Of a stretch of 64,000 nucleotides of DNA, positions 10,201 to 25,200 are shown one piece after another. Below the pieces are notes generated by a model, which was not told the DNA's origin, made no database searches, and saw only the letters and a program-made list of their open reading frames with translations. Origin of the DNA: Anastrepha obliqua (taxonomy: Eukaryota; Arthropoda; Insecta; Diptera; Tephritidae); the NCBI RefSeq assembly GCF_027943255.1, contig NC_072894.1, positions 77,539,601-77,603,600 of the forward strand. Reading direction: 5' to 3'. Made by a program: the position numbers and the translations under genes. Every line of letters starts with the position of its first letter. Position 1 is the stretch's first letter.

Positions 10201-13200
10201 GTATACTAAAAAATGTATGCTTAGTTCTTTGCAACGGGTGATACGGGCCAAGAAGACCTCTGTACCCAGCTTGGAAACGTCTGTGTACAGAAACCGTGAC
10301 TGGGAAAATTTAACACCAACAAAGATTCCGAATTTGCGGCGCAAAATGTCTGACCCTGATATTTACCATGGCACATCGGGAATGTTGGCTACATTGGTAT
10401 AATATATATGTATATTAATATTATAATGCATACTAAAATAAAAAGTTTCTTTTCCGTAGACTGATTCGTTAAACTTATCGGAATCATTAGCATCCGATAA
10501 GAACGCACGACGTTCGATCGTTTCTATTGCTCCTATCGTTCGACCTGGACGGGCGCTAATTAATCCGTTTGATCCGTCGCATGTTACAATAAAACTAACT
10601 TCAAATCGACGCCGTTGGACACACATATTTCCAAAAGTAAGCAATCTTTAATATTTATAAATTTTTCAAAACAATTTAAGAAAGTTCACCTCAATGCGCG
10701 GTTTCCATTGAACTTTGTTCGTTACAGGGAAAAGTTTATTAAAGTTCAAGCATACGTACTAATATATTATACTATATACAGCTAAATATAACTCATGGCG
10801 GCCGCCGTAGTTGGATGGGTTGGTGCGTGACTATCATTCGGAATTCAACGTAGTTCAAACCTACGTTGAAACACCAAAATGAAAAAAAAGTGTTTTCTAA
10901 TAGCGGTCGCCCCTCGGCAGGCAACGACAAACCTCCGAGTGTATTTCTGCCATGAAAAAGCTCCTCATAAAAAATATCTGTCGTTCGGAGCCGGCTTGAA
11001 ACTGTAGGTCCCTCCATTTGTGGAATAACATCAAGACGCACGCCACAAATAGGAGGAGGAGCTCGGCCAAACACCCAGAAAGGGGGTACGCGCCAATTAT
11101 ATATCTATATATATGTAAATGAAGCTCATTGTCTAACAAAAAACATATAAATCCAAATTTCAAATTTTATAAAAAAATTATAAAAACTCTAAAAGTTTTA
11201 ATCAAAATTTTAACTTTTCATTCAAAACATTTGGAAAAACACCATTTTTCCCGTATAAAAAAAATTTATCAGAAAAAAAAAAAATAAAAAATCGACAAAA
11301 TTTTTCAGCAACTTCAAACTTGCACTTTATTACACTAAAATTTAATGAACTATAAAATTGCGCCGTCGCTCTAGCAGTTGCTAATTTTTTATTTGACGTG
11401 ATATCTTTAGGCTCATATAGAGACGAAATTATATTCATTCCCATGGCAGCCGATTCTACGTTACTGGAATGACTCGGGGTTTTTCCCTACCAAGGGCTGC
11501 CGCCCCAGTAAATTAGCCTTGATAGTGTACCGTACCCCATACCCTACGAAATTATATTGATTCTATATTACGGGACCGACCCGCATTTAAATCCGGATAA
11601 GAACTGCCACAACAAAAACAGCAAATTAAATTTAAATTCTATTTGAAATATTAGAAGATAGCCAAAGCAGATTTATTGAAAAAGCTGATGAGTTATATAT
11701 TCCACACACCCAAAACGGGTATAAGCGCCAAATATAAATGTATAAGTCCTATTCTTAAACTAAAATAGAAAAATTTTGATTTTTTAATTTTGTTCAAAAG
11801 CTTGGTCTATAATATTAATGATGGTCTGTGTGTTCCTCCATATCCATACACTACCACGTATACATACACTTTCAATAAAGGATTGACAAATTTACCGATC
11901 CATTATAATTTGTAAACTTGGGTAGGCAATCCTCTGTAACTAAAATTGACTGGTTTAATTTTTTAATATTTTAAGAACAGTTTTTTGTATTTAATGTGTA
12001 TGTTGTTTATATTCTAAGGGCCCGACCGGAGTTTTGATACAGCAGCACCATTACCAAGCCGTTCCTGCCAAACCACACAATATAAACTATAGCAATTTTA
12101 TTAGTACCGACAATGAGTACGCTTCGGGACTTAGCACATTTGATTATGATCACACATCGACATGTTCTTCACTGAATAAGTCAATTTTATCAAGTAATGA
12201 TATTGACAAAATTGACGGTAAGTACACATCTAACAACTATCAAATTTTGCAGCAAAATTTAATGCTAATGAATGAATCGGTATTTCTTTTTTAGTTTTCA
12301 AAAAGCGTAATAATTCCCTTTTGAATAATAGTCCCATTAATAGTACAACCGGAGCAGCAGTACCCACAAAAAGCTTCCTATGGGGTGCTACGGGTGAACA
12401 AGAATGGACGCCAGCCATAACCACAGGTATGCTTTTAGAGTGCTAGTCTAACGAACACTCATTATTGTATCAAATAAGATTTATTTTAAGGGCCCATATA
12501 AGCATTTATGTTTATTGAAGATCCCCCAAATTGTATACATCCAATTTTATATAGCTCAACTTGAGTCATACGTCCTATGCAAAAAATATAATATTTAAAT
12601 TTTGTTATTTCCTATACTGATTTTTGTCTGTTGATTAAAAGAAAATGTGTTTGACTAAAAGAAAATGTGTTGACTACTTTCGTAGCTATGTTGCTTTAAC
12701 ACTGAAAATTTTCTCAATGTTTTTATTTGAAATTAGGAGATGTAAACAGTTTAATCATAAAAAAACGTGCTATTTCTCATTCTCAAAAATCATGCACGTT
12801 CATATACCTTCATTAAATCATAAAACAGTAATAATCATTAAGGCATGTTTACATATTATTATGTTTACGTATTATGTTTAGCTTGCAGACCACTAGATAG
12901 ATAGTTACAAACAAAGACCTTAAGAAGAGTTTTATAAGTAACTTCCTAAAAGTACACTTAGAGTAAGAGAAATCAATGAATAAGGAAGAAGAATAAGCGT
13001 GCTTCTAAAAGGCGTATTCATTACATAAACAGTTTTAGTAATGCCCATAAAAATCAATTCATTACAACGGAAAATGCGTGGGGAACATTGAAATTAATTT
13101 TATTGAGCAGATACGGACAATCTATTGAGTCCGCACAAATATCAAAGACAAAACACGCCTGGACTAGCTCTAAGGACATTAGATTTATTAATCAACGAGA

Positions 13201-16200
13201 GCGAAAGGACAGATTGGGATGAACGCATTTCATCGAGCACAAAGCAAAGCGCACAAAAGCTCTGTAGTTATATAGACTCTAATCTATTAATATTGACTGC
13301 ATGAAACGGTCTCCAAACGACAAAAAAAAGCTTATTGGACAAAAAAAATGAAAACAATCTCTATGGAATTTATAGAAAAGGTTAATAAAAGTTGAATAAA
13401 CGTACAGAATTTATAAATATTGTAAGAGTTGATTTTCATTAAAATTATTTAAATGGTCAATATATATTTTTCAAAATTGGCATACAGTTTATTTATACAT
13501 TAAAATAATATATATTTTTTTTTTTTATCAATTAAAATGGCGGATGTAGTCACCTGAATACAAAAAACCAAACATTTTTTTGCTTATTAATGTTATAATT
13601 TCTATATGAATTAAAATTTGCGGAATAAAATGCTTAAAAAAAAGGAATTTTGGGGCGAATTTTCCCACTATTTTGGCTTTGAAAAAATTATTTTTTCGAA
13701 AATTTTCGAATTCTAAATTCACATAGAAAGTAATATCATAAAAAAAATGTGTGCAGAATTTCAGGGAGATCGGTCAATAACTTTTCGAGTTATCGTGTAC
13801 GCCATTTCGAAAAATATAGTTTTGAGAAAAAAAAAGAAAAGAGTCGTCACGGTTGACTATCTATAATATAAGAAATACTTAAATTTACGTTCTAAAAATT
13901 TTTTGACATATTCTTAAAGGATTATATTATATTAACATGTTATGGAAAAAAATTTTTTTTTTTTCGAAATTTTACAGGTATCTGTCCCCTTAAATAAAAA
14001 AAAATGATATTTTTAAGGGGGGAAGCTGGTCTAGAGCGCAAAAAATGGGCATATTTTATGAATTTATTTTGACTCAACAAAGGAATCAATCGAAAATCTG
14101 TGAAATAGGTTTAATAATATAGCTTTCATGGTACAAATACAAAATTTTTCGTCTGAATTAATTTCAAAATGGCCGCTGTCCAGCAGTTCTCCTAAGGCGC
14201 CTTTTTTTCTAGTGGGTCCATTGCCGAAGACGTAAACTCCTTAATTTTTGTCCTGGATCAAAAAATAAAATTTTTTTACTTTCTATATAACAACAGAAAG
14301 AGACGTACGTAGGATTTTTTCGATATTTTGTTTTTTCGGTGCACAAAAAGTTACAATTTTCACTATAAAGAACGACATAAAATTGTTGATTAAAAAAAAA
14401 ACTATGTAATATATTATAAATAAAAAATCCTACGTACGTCTCCGGAGAAAGGTATTTTGAATGTATTGTCAAAATTTCGTAAGAATCGGTAAAGATTTGT
14501 TCGAGTTATGTCTTCGGCCAGTTTAAAAAAAGTGATTTCGAGAAAAACGCGTTTAAAGTTGTAAGTATTGTAAAATCATACCTGCGAGGCACTGCCGTCG
14601 AATGAAAAATTTGGGCATTTAGACATTTTTGCTGGCATCCCTCATTTGGTATATTATTTCTAAGACCCTAAAGCACCTTTTAAGACAAAAAAAAATTTTT
14701 CGATTTTTTCAAAATTCTAGACCAGCTTGCCCCCTTAAGGTTGCCATTAAAAAAATTTAGTTATAGTTGCCAGGTAAAAATTTATATACGTATAAAGTGT
14801 TTGTATATTCAATAGATTTTTTTGATTGAAGATATGTTTTAAAGAACCAGGTTTTGTTGAGCTTAACAACTATCTTTCATTCATTCTAAAGAGTGCACTG
14901 CGCCTTATCTAAAATAAAGGGTTTTCCAATAACAGCCGTTATTTTGAATAGGATTGCGCTATCGAGAGATGATTAACGATTTTTTATGGCCGGAATTGGA
15001 CAACGTTTATTTTCAACAAGACGGTGCCACAAAAGCAACGAAACTATTGATCTTTTATGGGAAGAGTTTCCAGACCGTGTTATCTCTTGAAGAGGTGATC
15101 ACAATTGGCCACCGAGATCTTGTGATTTAACTTGTGAGTTTTTTCTTTGGGGCCACGTGAAAGAGAAGGTTTACGCCAACAGCCCAGGGTTGATTCAAGA
15201 CCTCAAAGATGGAATTCGTGAGGCTATCGAGGACATAGGGCAGCCACTATGCAATTCAGTTATGGAAAATTTCATGAAAAGGATATTGTCCTGTAAGCGT
15301 GGTCGTGGTGGTCATTTGCCTGATGTTATTTTCCACTATTAACGGCATACCTTCCTCTTTATAATGAAATAAACATCCGATCATTTATATTAAAAAATAG
15401 CATTTTTCTTTGAATATAAAAACACACCTCTTATTGGAAAACCCTTTAATTATACAACTAAATACATATTTTTAATTTAGCTATTTAATGAGTTTTAAAT
15501 AAAAGAACCTAATGCAATAGTATTGCTTTCTAGGCAATGATTGCGCTAGGCAAAATTCGTTTGAAATAACTGAAAAGGTTTTTTTTAACAGAGTTGCTAA
15601 TTAAACTTTACTTAGAAATAAAAGTAATGAAGTTTAAACGCCTCGTAAACCTTATCCAAACAAAGTGGCGGCGGTACGAAATCCTCTGAATTAATAAAAG
15701 CAGCCTTACTTCTGTTTGAATAATTTGCAGTTATGAAAATTTTATAAAAATATTTTGTCTTTTTAAATAATATGTTAACTCTGTAAGTCCCAATCAACAT
15801 GTATAAATTTAGTAGTAAGAGCAATCGACCATTTTTAATTTTACCAACAAAGATAAACTAATAAGTGTGTTAATTTCGCTATACCAGATATAGACCATTT
15901 TTTCACCTCTTCCTTCCCACCGTAGCCGAATGGGTTGGTACGCTGCTACCATTCGTAAGTGCGATGTAGGGTGCAGGCGGTGGAAGACGCTCTTCCCGAG
16001 CGGCACACTAGCCTATTTTTGCTAGTAAGTTTCGGATACGCTTATAAGAGCTTATAAAACAGTTAAACGATATTTAAAACTACAAAAACGAACGAATCTG
16101 AATATCTAACTTCATATTCATTTGATCGCAGCAAGAAAGCGGCTTTGTTTAATTTTTTTTACTAATTTTTTTACTATAGAGTTATTAGCTATTCCTATTG

Positions 16201-19200
16201 TGGAAATAAAAAAAAATATGCATTAAATTTTGTAGGATCACTCTACCCCTTCGCGTTCTACTATTATGTAATTTTATTGAGTTCTAAGTATTTATAATAC
16301 ATTTTATAAAACATTTCCTCTACACTCATGCTTACATAATTATTTTAGTTTCACTTTTTAAAATATTTATAATACAAGTATTTTTAATGCTACATTTTTT
16401 CCTAAATTTTTTGGAAAAATATGGTTGATTGTATGACAAAATTATAAATTATTATAAATTTTCCAACTTTGTATTATAAAAAATTCACAACCATTCAACA
16501 ATTAAAAAAAAATTATCATCCACGTTTTCAACTTTATATAATAAGAATCAATAAAAAGTTTCTGAGTATGCCGATCAAACAGGAAAAAAGGAAGAAGGCT
16601 CGGCAGGGAGCCGTATCAAGTGAATTCGATGGCTCTTGGATGGTATTCGTTTCGTTCTTGACCGAAAATTCACGGATAATGAAGCCCACTAGTTTCTCCA
16701 TACATTCTTTCTATTTGGCGAATGCTTAACGTAAACGTCTCATAACGCCCAAATAATAGCCCTTATCAACTGTTTTATATTCTGGAAAAAAATCGTAGGG
16801 TACAATACCATCATAATCCATAAAAACCGTGAACATCGCTTGTTTTTGTTTAAAGGACGCCGCTTTTGGTACCTTGGCCCATTGGAGCTCTCTGCTCACT
16901 CGCCTGATCGCATGTCGTACTCATAAAACCACGTCTCGTCTCCAGTAATGATGAGCTTGATGGATGTTGGATCGGATTCAACCTGGGAAATCATTTCTTT
17001 GGCGGTATCATCGCGGTGCCTTTTTTGCATGAAATTCAGGTCCTTTGGGACCAACTTTGCGGCAACACGGCCCAAGCTCACAATGCTAACTACAATGTCC
17101 TGGACGGATCCATAAGAAATGTTCAAGTCCTCTGCCAGCTCTCTGTTGGTTAATTTGCGGTTATTGAGCAACTTTTCTTTTACTTTATTGATGTTTTTAT
17201 CTGTTTTTGATGTCGACGGCCTGCCACTACGTTCGTCATCCTCGATTGACTCACGATCTCTTCTGAAGCGTTCATGCCACTCGTAAACGGCTGTTTACTT
17301 TAGAGTATCATTACCGAAACAGTTTTCCAACATTTTCGCACTATTGAATCCGTTTTCAACGTAAAATTTAATACAAACTCGTTGCAAATTCACATGCATT
17401 TTTGAAACTGTAAAAAATCGAAACACGTGCAGAGGTAGATTTACTCAAGACTGCGATGCTTTAAGAAATATCAAGCCATGGCCGATACCAGATGTGGCAA
17501 CCAAACAAAAAAACAAAACGGAACTCAAATCAGTTTACTTAGAGCGGATGTTCCGGGAACTTTTTGATCAAAATGTATATTCATATCATCTTAAGGGGTT
17601 AGGGGTAGTCAGAGGCCCGAAAAAATGACGATTTTCAATCATTTTTTTTTTGCTAGTCAATTGCTAATTTTTTTACAAAAATAAAAACATAGCGTTAATA
17701 CATCATGTTTCGACTTGACTTAAGCAAAATGTCAAAAAATGAATAATTGTAAAAGTTATCGCTGTTTGTGTGGAGCCCGTTTTTCCAGAAGTCACTTGCG
17801 GTGATCATCAGAAGTCCTTGGATATTCATCTAAAATTAAACGGACAAGAGAAATTAGTTTTATTAATAGATAATCTTGTGCCTGATTGAAAATTAACAAT
17901 AAGGCGGCCTCAGGGAATATTTTTCAGATTTTCAAGAAAAAAAACGAGAATTAATTGTTAAACATAGTTTTGAGAAAATCGCATTTAAAGCTACCTACTT
18001 GCTCTCGAACGCTCCGGAGTGCCCGAGCGCTCTTTGTTCATGGTTAAATAACTCGAAAAGTATTTGTCGGGTTCACTTCAAATTTTCCCACAATATTTTT
18101 AAGATATTATATGTACTTTAAGAAAATGCAAAAAAAAATCAATTTTTTGAAAATTCTGACTAACCCTAACTCCCTAAGAACTGTTTTAATCGCTTAATCA
18201 TTTTGTGGTTGGTCGTGTAAGCTAAAATCAACCGAAATAGTACGCAACACAATACAAAGTAAATCAAATTGCCATGTCTTATTATTCAAATTATTCATTC
18301 ATTTATTCATTGCCATATATCGTGGACGTTTGATAAAAGTTATTTGAGACGATATACCACTTTCTAGAGTTTAAAAATTTATCTTAGTAATAATTTGAAC
18401 AGTTTTCTATGAATTATCGGAATTTATTGATCTAAAAGTAAAAATTTCTGAATTCAATTACATTTTTTTGTCAAACGCCCATAGGTGCGTACATATATGT
18501 ATGTACACGCATACTATATACTATATATGTATACGCATTTATATACATAATTATGTGTTTTTTTACGATAATGTTTAAAAATATTGGTACTAATATAAAT
18601 TGTTATTTATTTTTTCTCACTCTTTTATGCTTTACATGTAATGTGTGCAAATTTTGTGTGAACGTACAAAAACAAATAATCAATCTTAAATCAAACTTAA
18701 ACCAAAAACAAATAACTTAATTAATATTAATTTACACGCCTTCTTCAATCAACGTTTACAAAACTAATTAATGCAACAAAAAATTGAGTGCATAATTTTT
18801 TTCTGGCCCCCAAATATACTACTACCAACATATAAATGAAAAGAGAATGCAAAAACGGGAAAACACTTAAATCCTATAGTTGAAACCGAAGCTCCATTTG
18901 ATAGTGAGTGCGCGAATGCTGATGGCAGAGGAAAAATAATAATAGGTTTGCCAAACAGACAAATACAAATTATTGCAATTGTTTAGTAATGCGTATTTTA
19001 ACAATTTTCACTTTATCTAAAAGCTTTGCTTAAATATATTGTATAAAGATAAAAGAAAAGTGTGCAGCATAATTCAAGCAATTTGTATGGATATGTGTGT
19101 GCGCGCATATCAGAAACCTGTGCATGTATTTTAGATTTTTCATTAAAAAAATAAACTTGAAATATAAAAAAGAACATCAAGTCAAAATAATGAAAAATTA

Positions 19201-22200
19201 ATGAAAGCATGTACTGACCGACATGAGAAAATGCTTGGCTTACACTGCATAACACTTCATAAGTTAAAAAATGCACAAAGTAGTACGATTCGTTTTATTC
19301 ACACTCACTATTTAATATTTTGTATGTATGTATGTAGTAAGACAATTTTTGGTAGTTGTATTTTTGGCTTTGATTTGTATAATAGAATACGTAGGAATAA
19401 TTTGGTTTTTTATGTTGGATTACGTTGGGTCCCTTGCACTTTTCGACTCATAAATATGCTTTCGATATACATATGTATGTATTGTTTTTGCAGTAACATT
19501 CATATACACATATATATATATACATATATACAGAATGTAATTTGTTTGCTTGTATGATATTTAATTATATGTTTCCATTTACGTGAAATTACGCATTGTA
19601 TGGAGACGAAAAAACACACTGAAAGCTAAATATGTAATTTGCACAAATACACCAAAACTCCAATGCACCAATACACCAACGCACCAATGCTTATACACAT
19701 AAATACTATATGAACGTTTAATGAAAAAGGCATTTCATCACAACTACACAATCGAAAAATGATTAGTTCATATATAATTATTTACATTATACTAAATTGG
19801 TGTACAGGATCCAGTACTCGAAGTGTAACCAATTAAAAAACGTGTGAAAATAATACAAAATTAAGAATAAATTTACTTTTGATCGATATTACCACCTTTT
19901 GCCCTGACTATGGCCTTGAGACGGTCCAGAAACGAATCGCATGCTGCCCGAATGTGACTTGTAGGTATTTTGGCCCACTCGCGGACATTGACTTTTTTCG
20001 GCTCCTCGACGCTGATGAATCTTTTAGTTTCCAAAATGCTCCAAAGAGAATAATCCATCGGATTTGCGTCTGGTAAATTTGGTAGCCATTGTGTGAACGT
20101 TATGAAGTTCGGCACGAGGTTTTTAGCCATTCTTTCACCCTACAGAATACTTTCCCGATAATATTTCGCATTGGAGAGCGCCCATCTGTGGTTATAGCTG
20201 CCCAAACCATTATCTGTGGCGGGTGCTGCCTCCTGGTGTCCAATCGATGACCCAATTTCTCGTATGAACGGTCGGTTAAATAAACCCTATCGTTTTGTCA
20301 TTGTTCGGAAACTGTCGGCTTTCGGCCAAGCGAAGCAACTCCCTCGGTCTCTCAAGTCTGACTTGTTGCTGTTTTGATGTGAGATCATGAGCCTTTGGAT
20401 CTTGTAAGGCTTGACTTTGAGATCATTTCTCAGTATGCGACGGATGCTACGGTCAGATATTTTCAAATATTTTGCCATTTAATTAGCACTTGGTCGGGGA
20501 TTTCGCTCAAGTCGCTTTTTCATTTTTTGAACCATTTCACATGACGTTGCAGTCTTTCGATGACTACCTCCACGACGTTTCGCAATGCTACCAGTAACGA
20601 TTAATGGTGCGATAATCGAAAACTTTATTTACTTTAAAGTGCTCGAGCTCAGGACAATTGCTGGTTGTGAATTTCCAGTAATGCAATCATACTATTCCAT
20701 TTAAAATCCATCACTGAGTTTCTTTTTTCGCGTTTACTCTCGGCAAAATGCTTCCGCGCGCTTGTAAACAATACTCTGGACTGTCATTTAGCCAATTAAC
20801 AGACAGCTGATGCCCGTGCGCCAGGTGCGCGAGCGGTCTGAAGTTGGTTACACTTCGAGTGCCGGAGCTGTATACATAATTTTTTCGTCTAAGGCTGTCG
20901 CATGTTGCGTTAGTAAGTCAATGTTACTAATTATATCAGTTTAAAACGTTTTTACGCATAACAAATTTATTAAAAAACTACATTTTTTAAGTTTTTAGCA
21001 TTTTTATTGTAATTGCTGCAATATAAAATAAACTTAACCCTCAACATGGAATGGATACTTGTCTTGCCATAAGTTGTTAGTTTCTGATATAACCGTACAT
21101 ATGTATGTACATATGTTCATGGTAATTTTCGTAAGAGCGTTTAAATACACAATTCTTCTTAATTTGATATTATTTTTTGTAAAATTTTGTTGATTGTTTC
21201 CACGTCACGGGCTTGAAATAATTCCATATGTGATGTTACGAGCATTAAGAATTCCTTTCCGGATTAGGGAAGCCAAAGATTTTAGTCATGAATCTTGCGT
21301 TTATTTCGTTGGTGAGTATTGGGTAGATGAAGTTCTTCGTCTTTTGTTATGGAGAATCCTTTTTAAAAGCTATTGTGGGAGTTGATTTCACCTGCCGAGT
21401 GCGGACGTACATATATTTATTTGTGAGCTGACGTCAATAAAGTATACGAATTATAAAGTAATACAGGGTGGGCCAAATAAGACCTAATACTACTATGCAG
21501 CAGGCCCATAGTTTGCCTAGCAGTATGTGCAGTTGCTCCATCTTGTTCTCCTTGTTGCTCCGTCAATGTTCTGTATCATAGATTCCGGCGTTTCATCCTC
21601 ATTTTCGAAGAAATATGGACCGATAACTCTAGTGGCCATAACACCGCACCAAACAGTACATTTAGATGGGTGCAACTGATGTTGGTGTGTTGCCCTTGGA
21701 TTTTCAGAGCCCCACAATCTACAGTTTTGTTTGTTGACTTAACCATTTAAATGGAAATGCGCTTCATCTTCACATATGCCGATATTTACGCTGCGTTAAA
21801 ACAATTGATCGTTGACAAGAATAGAAAAACTCGATAATCTTAACGCGTTGTGTTGTACTGTAGGGTTCCATAATAAATTTCCAACAATTCAATTATAACC
21901 TACAAAAAGAGAAAAATAAATATGTCAAAAAATAAAAAAGTTATTTGTGCTTAACATTAGTAGGACTTATTTGGCCCAGCCTGTATAATTACGCATGCCC
22001 AGGTAATTGGGGCTTTGCTCTATTTTTGTAAAATTTTTTTGTTGCCTGTCTAAGCAAGTTAGTTATGTTTGAATGCACTCAAAATACGTATCAAATACTT
22101 CTTAAATGAATGAATGAAATGTTAATCTAAAAGCGAGTCATTCAAAGAACCTTACTGGAGTTGTCATTTGCATCAGAACTTTTTCCCTTATCCCACCGTA

Positions 22201-25200
22201 GACCAACACGCCTTGTGCGTTACTACCATAGGCGTGTCAAATCCTTAAAAAAAACCTTTTCCAACGGCAATCGCTCTTATGCAAGCAATAGCAAACCTCC
22301 GCATGTATTTTTTCCATGAAAATGGGTTTCATAAAAACCAGCTGCTGTTCGGAGCCGGCATACACCTGTAAGACAACCTCAAAATGCTCCACATAAATTG
22401 AAGAAGAGGCTCAACCAAATACCTAATAAGCATGTAGGCGCGTATGTACGTAAATATCTGTATCTATGATAAGTGTGACGGAGACTGTTTTGTAGTATTT
22501 TTGCTATCCCATATCAATATTCACTTCAGCCAATAACCTTCTCATATGTGTATGTATATTCGTGTTTCAGTTAAACTTGTAAATTTATAGCAAACATCAA
22601 CTTTTCCTTGTTTGAGGGAGCGTACTTTCACTTTATTTCTCTCGGTTTTAAGTTATTTCTTTTCGAGGCCTATCTGGTTTTTGAGTTTTGTACACTGTAC
22701 TTACACACACAATTATTATATGTACATAACCTATTTATTTTACGCCAACTATGCACTTAAAAATTAGAACATTTTATTATAGGCGATGGTTTTACTTGTC
22801 AACCATAAATTTTATTCTACTCTATTAAAAATTTAGTGGTTTTTTAATTACTTTAAATTTTGTAACGTCTCTGTGTGACCTACATTGCCCGTAATAACAC
22901 AATTTTGCTTTTGTTCCATTTACTTTGTAAATAAATTTATTAATCAAATAATTTTTGCGATCCACAATTTTTAGGTGTGGATTGGAAATCGCTAACCATA
23001 CCGGCTTGTTTGCCGATCACAACAGATTATTTCCCAGATAAACGTTCTCTGCACAATGATTACGTCATATCTGATTACACATTACTTCCGGATGATGTAA
23101 ATTTTGATTATGCCAATAGTCGTGCTGTATATCGTAAGCCTCTGTCAACGGAGGAGGTTTTTCGTGAGATTGTGTCACAACGATTGGCGCAAGGGTTTCA
23201 GTTGATCGTGCTCGAGGAGAAGAATGCCCAACCGGCGCAGGCGCCCTGTTGTGGCGGCTACAAACAGCAAAAGCCGTCTGCGGTTTTGGGCATTAAAGCG
23301 CCAACTGAAGTGATGAAGGAGTATTTACTCTCTATCGGTCGAATATTTCATCGAATAACTTTAAGTGGATCTGTGATAACTGTTACGGGATATCGACCTA
23401 GGTAAGTAATATGTATTTCTATTCAATATATTCACATACATAAGTTTATATGTACATAATAAAAGGCCGCCATAGCCGAGCAGCTGCTTTAGGTGATTAC
23501 CATTATTCGGTGGGTATCCACGTTAAACATCAAGTCATAACAAAAAAATAACACTGGGCTATAACTAAAGAGTGCAGTTCTGCATAAGAAAATTTCTTAG
23601 TGGAAGTGACATAAAATTTTTGCTTTTATTTGTAGCACAATTTCACGACGCACTCAACAATTAATAAACTTTCTTTGTTTGTCTATATATTTATCGGATG
23701 TTTTTTTAAGATCTTGAGAATGCTAATACAAAACAGACACATTGTTGGAATGCATTTTTTTATTACAATCTAGTAGATAATTCACAGTATTTATTTTTTG
23801 AATATGATATCCGGCATATATCCGTCGCGTTCCATTCGATCAGTACAATGTTTGACTACTTTTCCTAATGTAAATGAATAATAAATCTAAATGAGTACAA
23901 TCGGGAAAAATGCGACTCAATTTATGGTCATTCGCCTTCAATTCTTGTACGAACTGTACTTTATAGGCACGTAAGCCAAGAACCTTACATAAAACTTTGG
24001 ACGTAGTCGAAGGACAATGGGCAATAAGTTGAGAATGACGACGAATCGACATTTCGGCGTCTTCTTCGAAACTTTGCGAACAGATTTATTTTTTCAAAGT
24101 AAATTTCAACAATTTGGAAGCGTTGTCTTGTAATATAATTTAATCTATAATATAAAAATAAGTCAGGTTTTCCTTCCTGACGCTATAACTCCAGAACGCA
24201 CTAACCGATTTCCACGGTTTTGCATTCGTTGGAATGGTCTCGGGCTCCGTCAGGTTTATAGCATGTACTCTGTTCAGTTAATTTCATGTGGCATTTATTA
24301 TACGCACGTTCTTTCAAACGCGAACTTAAAACCGGCATGACCGGTGAAATTAGGGTTAAAGTTATTCGTTTCCTAACAGTTCAATTGGAAACCATCAAAT
24401 CAATCAGGCGTATTGTGCAAATTTTTATTCAACTTCAACAGCAGGCATTTGTTCTTAAGGTGGTAAGTTGAACTGTGTAAATTATGTGGATCGTGAATTT
24501 GAGGTTAAATTCACCAGTCTGTCCATAATCCAAATCCGTGCGAACATCGACCGTCGCACAAGACATGCAAGCCAGCAACAAGCGTATTCACAGAACTTAA
24601 GCGAAGAAAGACAAAATATAATAAGAGAAAATGCTCGATTGAGACAACGCGTGAGCACACGAAGATCATTGGCATCATACAATCGCTTGGCATTCTAATA
24701 TGATCCCACTGCGAACTACAGTGATGATGACAGTTTAGATATTGGACCAATGCCGACTGTATGCCGATATTGCAATGCGTTAAAGTTCAAAGAGAAACGG
24801 CTGGATTGTGCTGCGCAAGTGGAAAAGTCAAACTGGATCCATTACTTACACCACCACAACACAATTGATACTCCAACATGCAATATTTCCCGATCCAGTG
24901 CAATGGGAACATTGTTGATGCAATGCAAGCTCATTGTTTCGGATGAGTGCACAATGGCACATAAGAAATCACTTGAAGCACTTAATTTCACACTGAAGGA
25001 TCTTCGGCGAAATAACAACAACTTTGGCGGCTTGATGATGTTGTTGGCAGGCGATTTCAGGCAGACGTTGCCAGTAATTCCCCGTGGAACGCCTGTAGAT
25101 GAATTGAATGCTTGCCTGAAGGGATCACCATTGTGGAATAACGTAAAAACATTATCGCTAACCAATAATACCTATGAGAGTTCAACTTCAAAATGATCAC

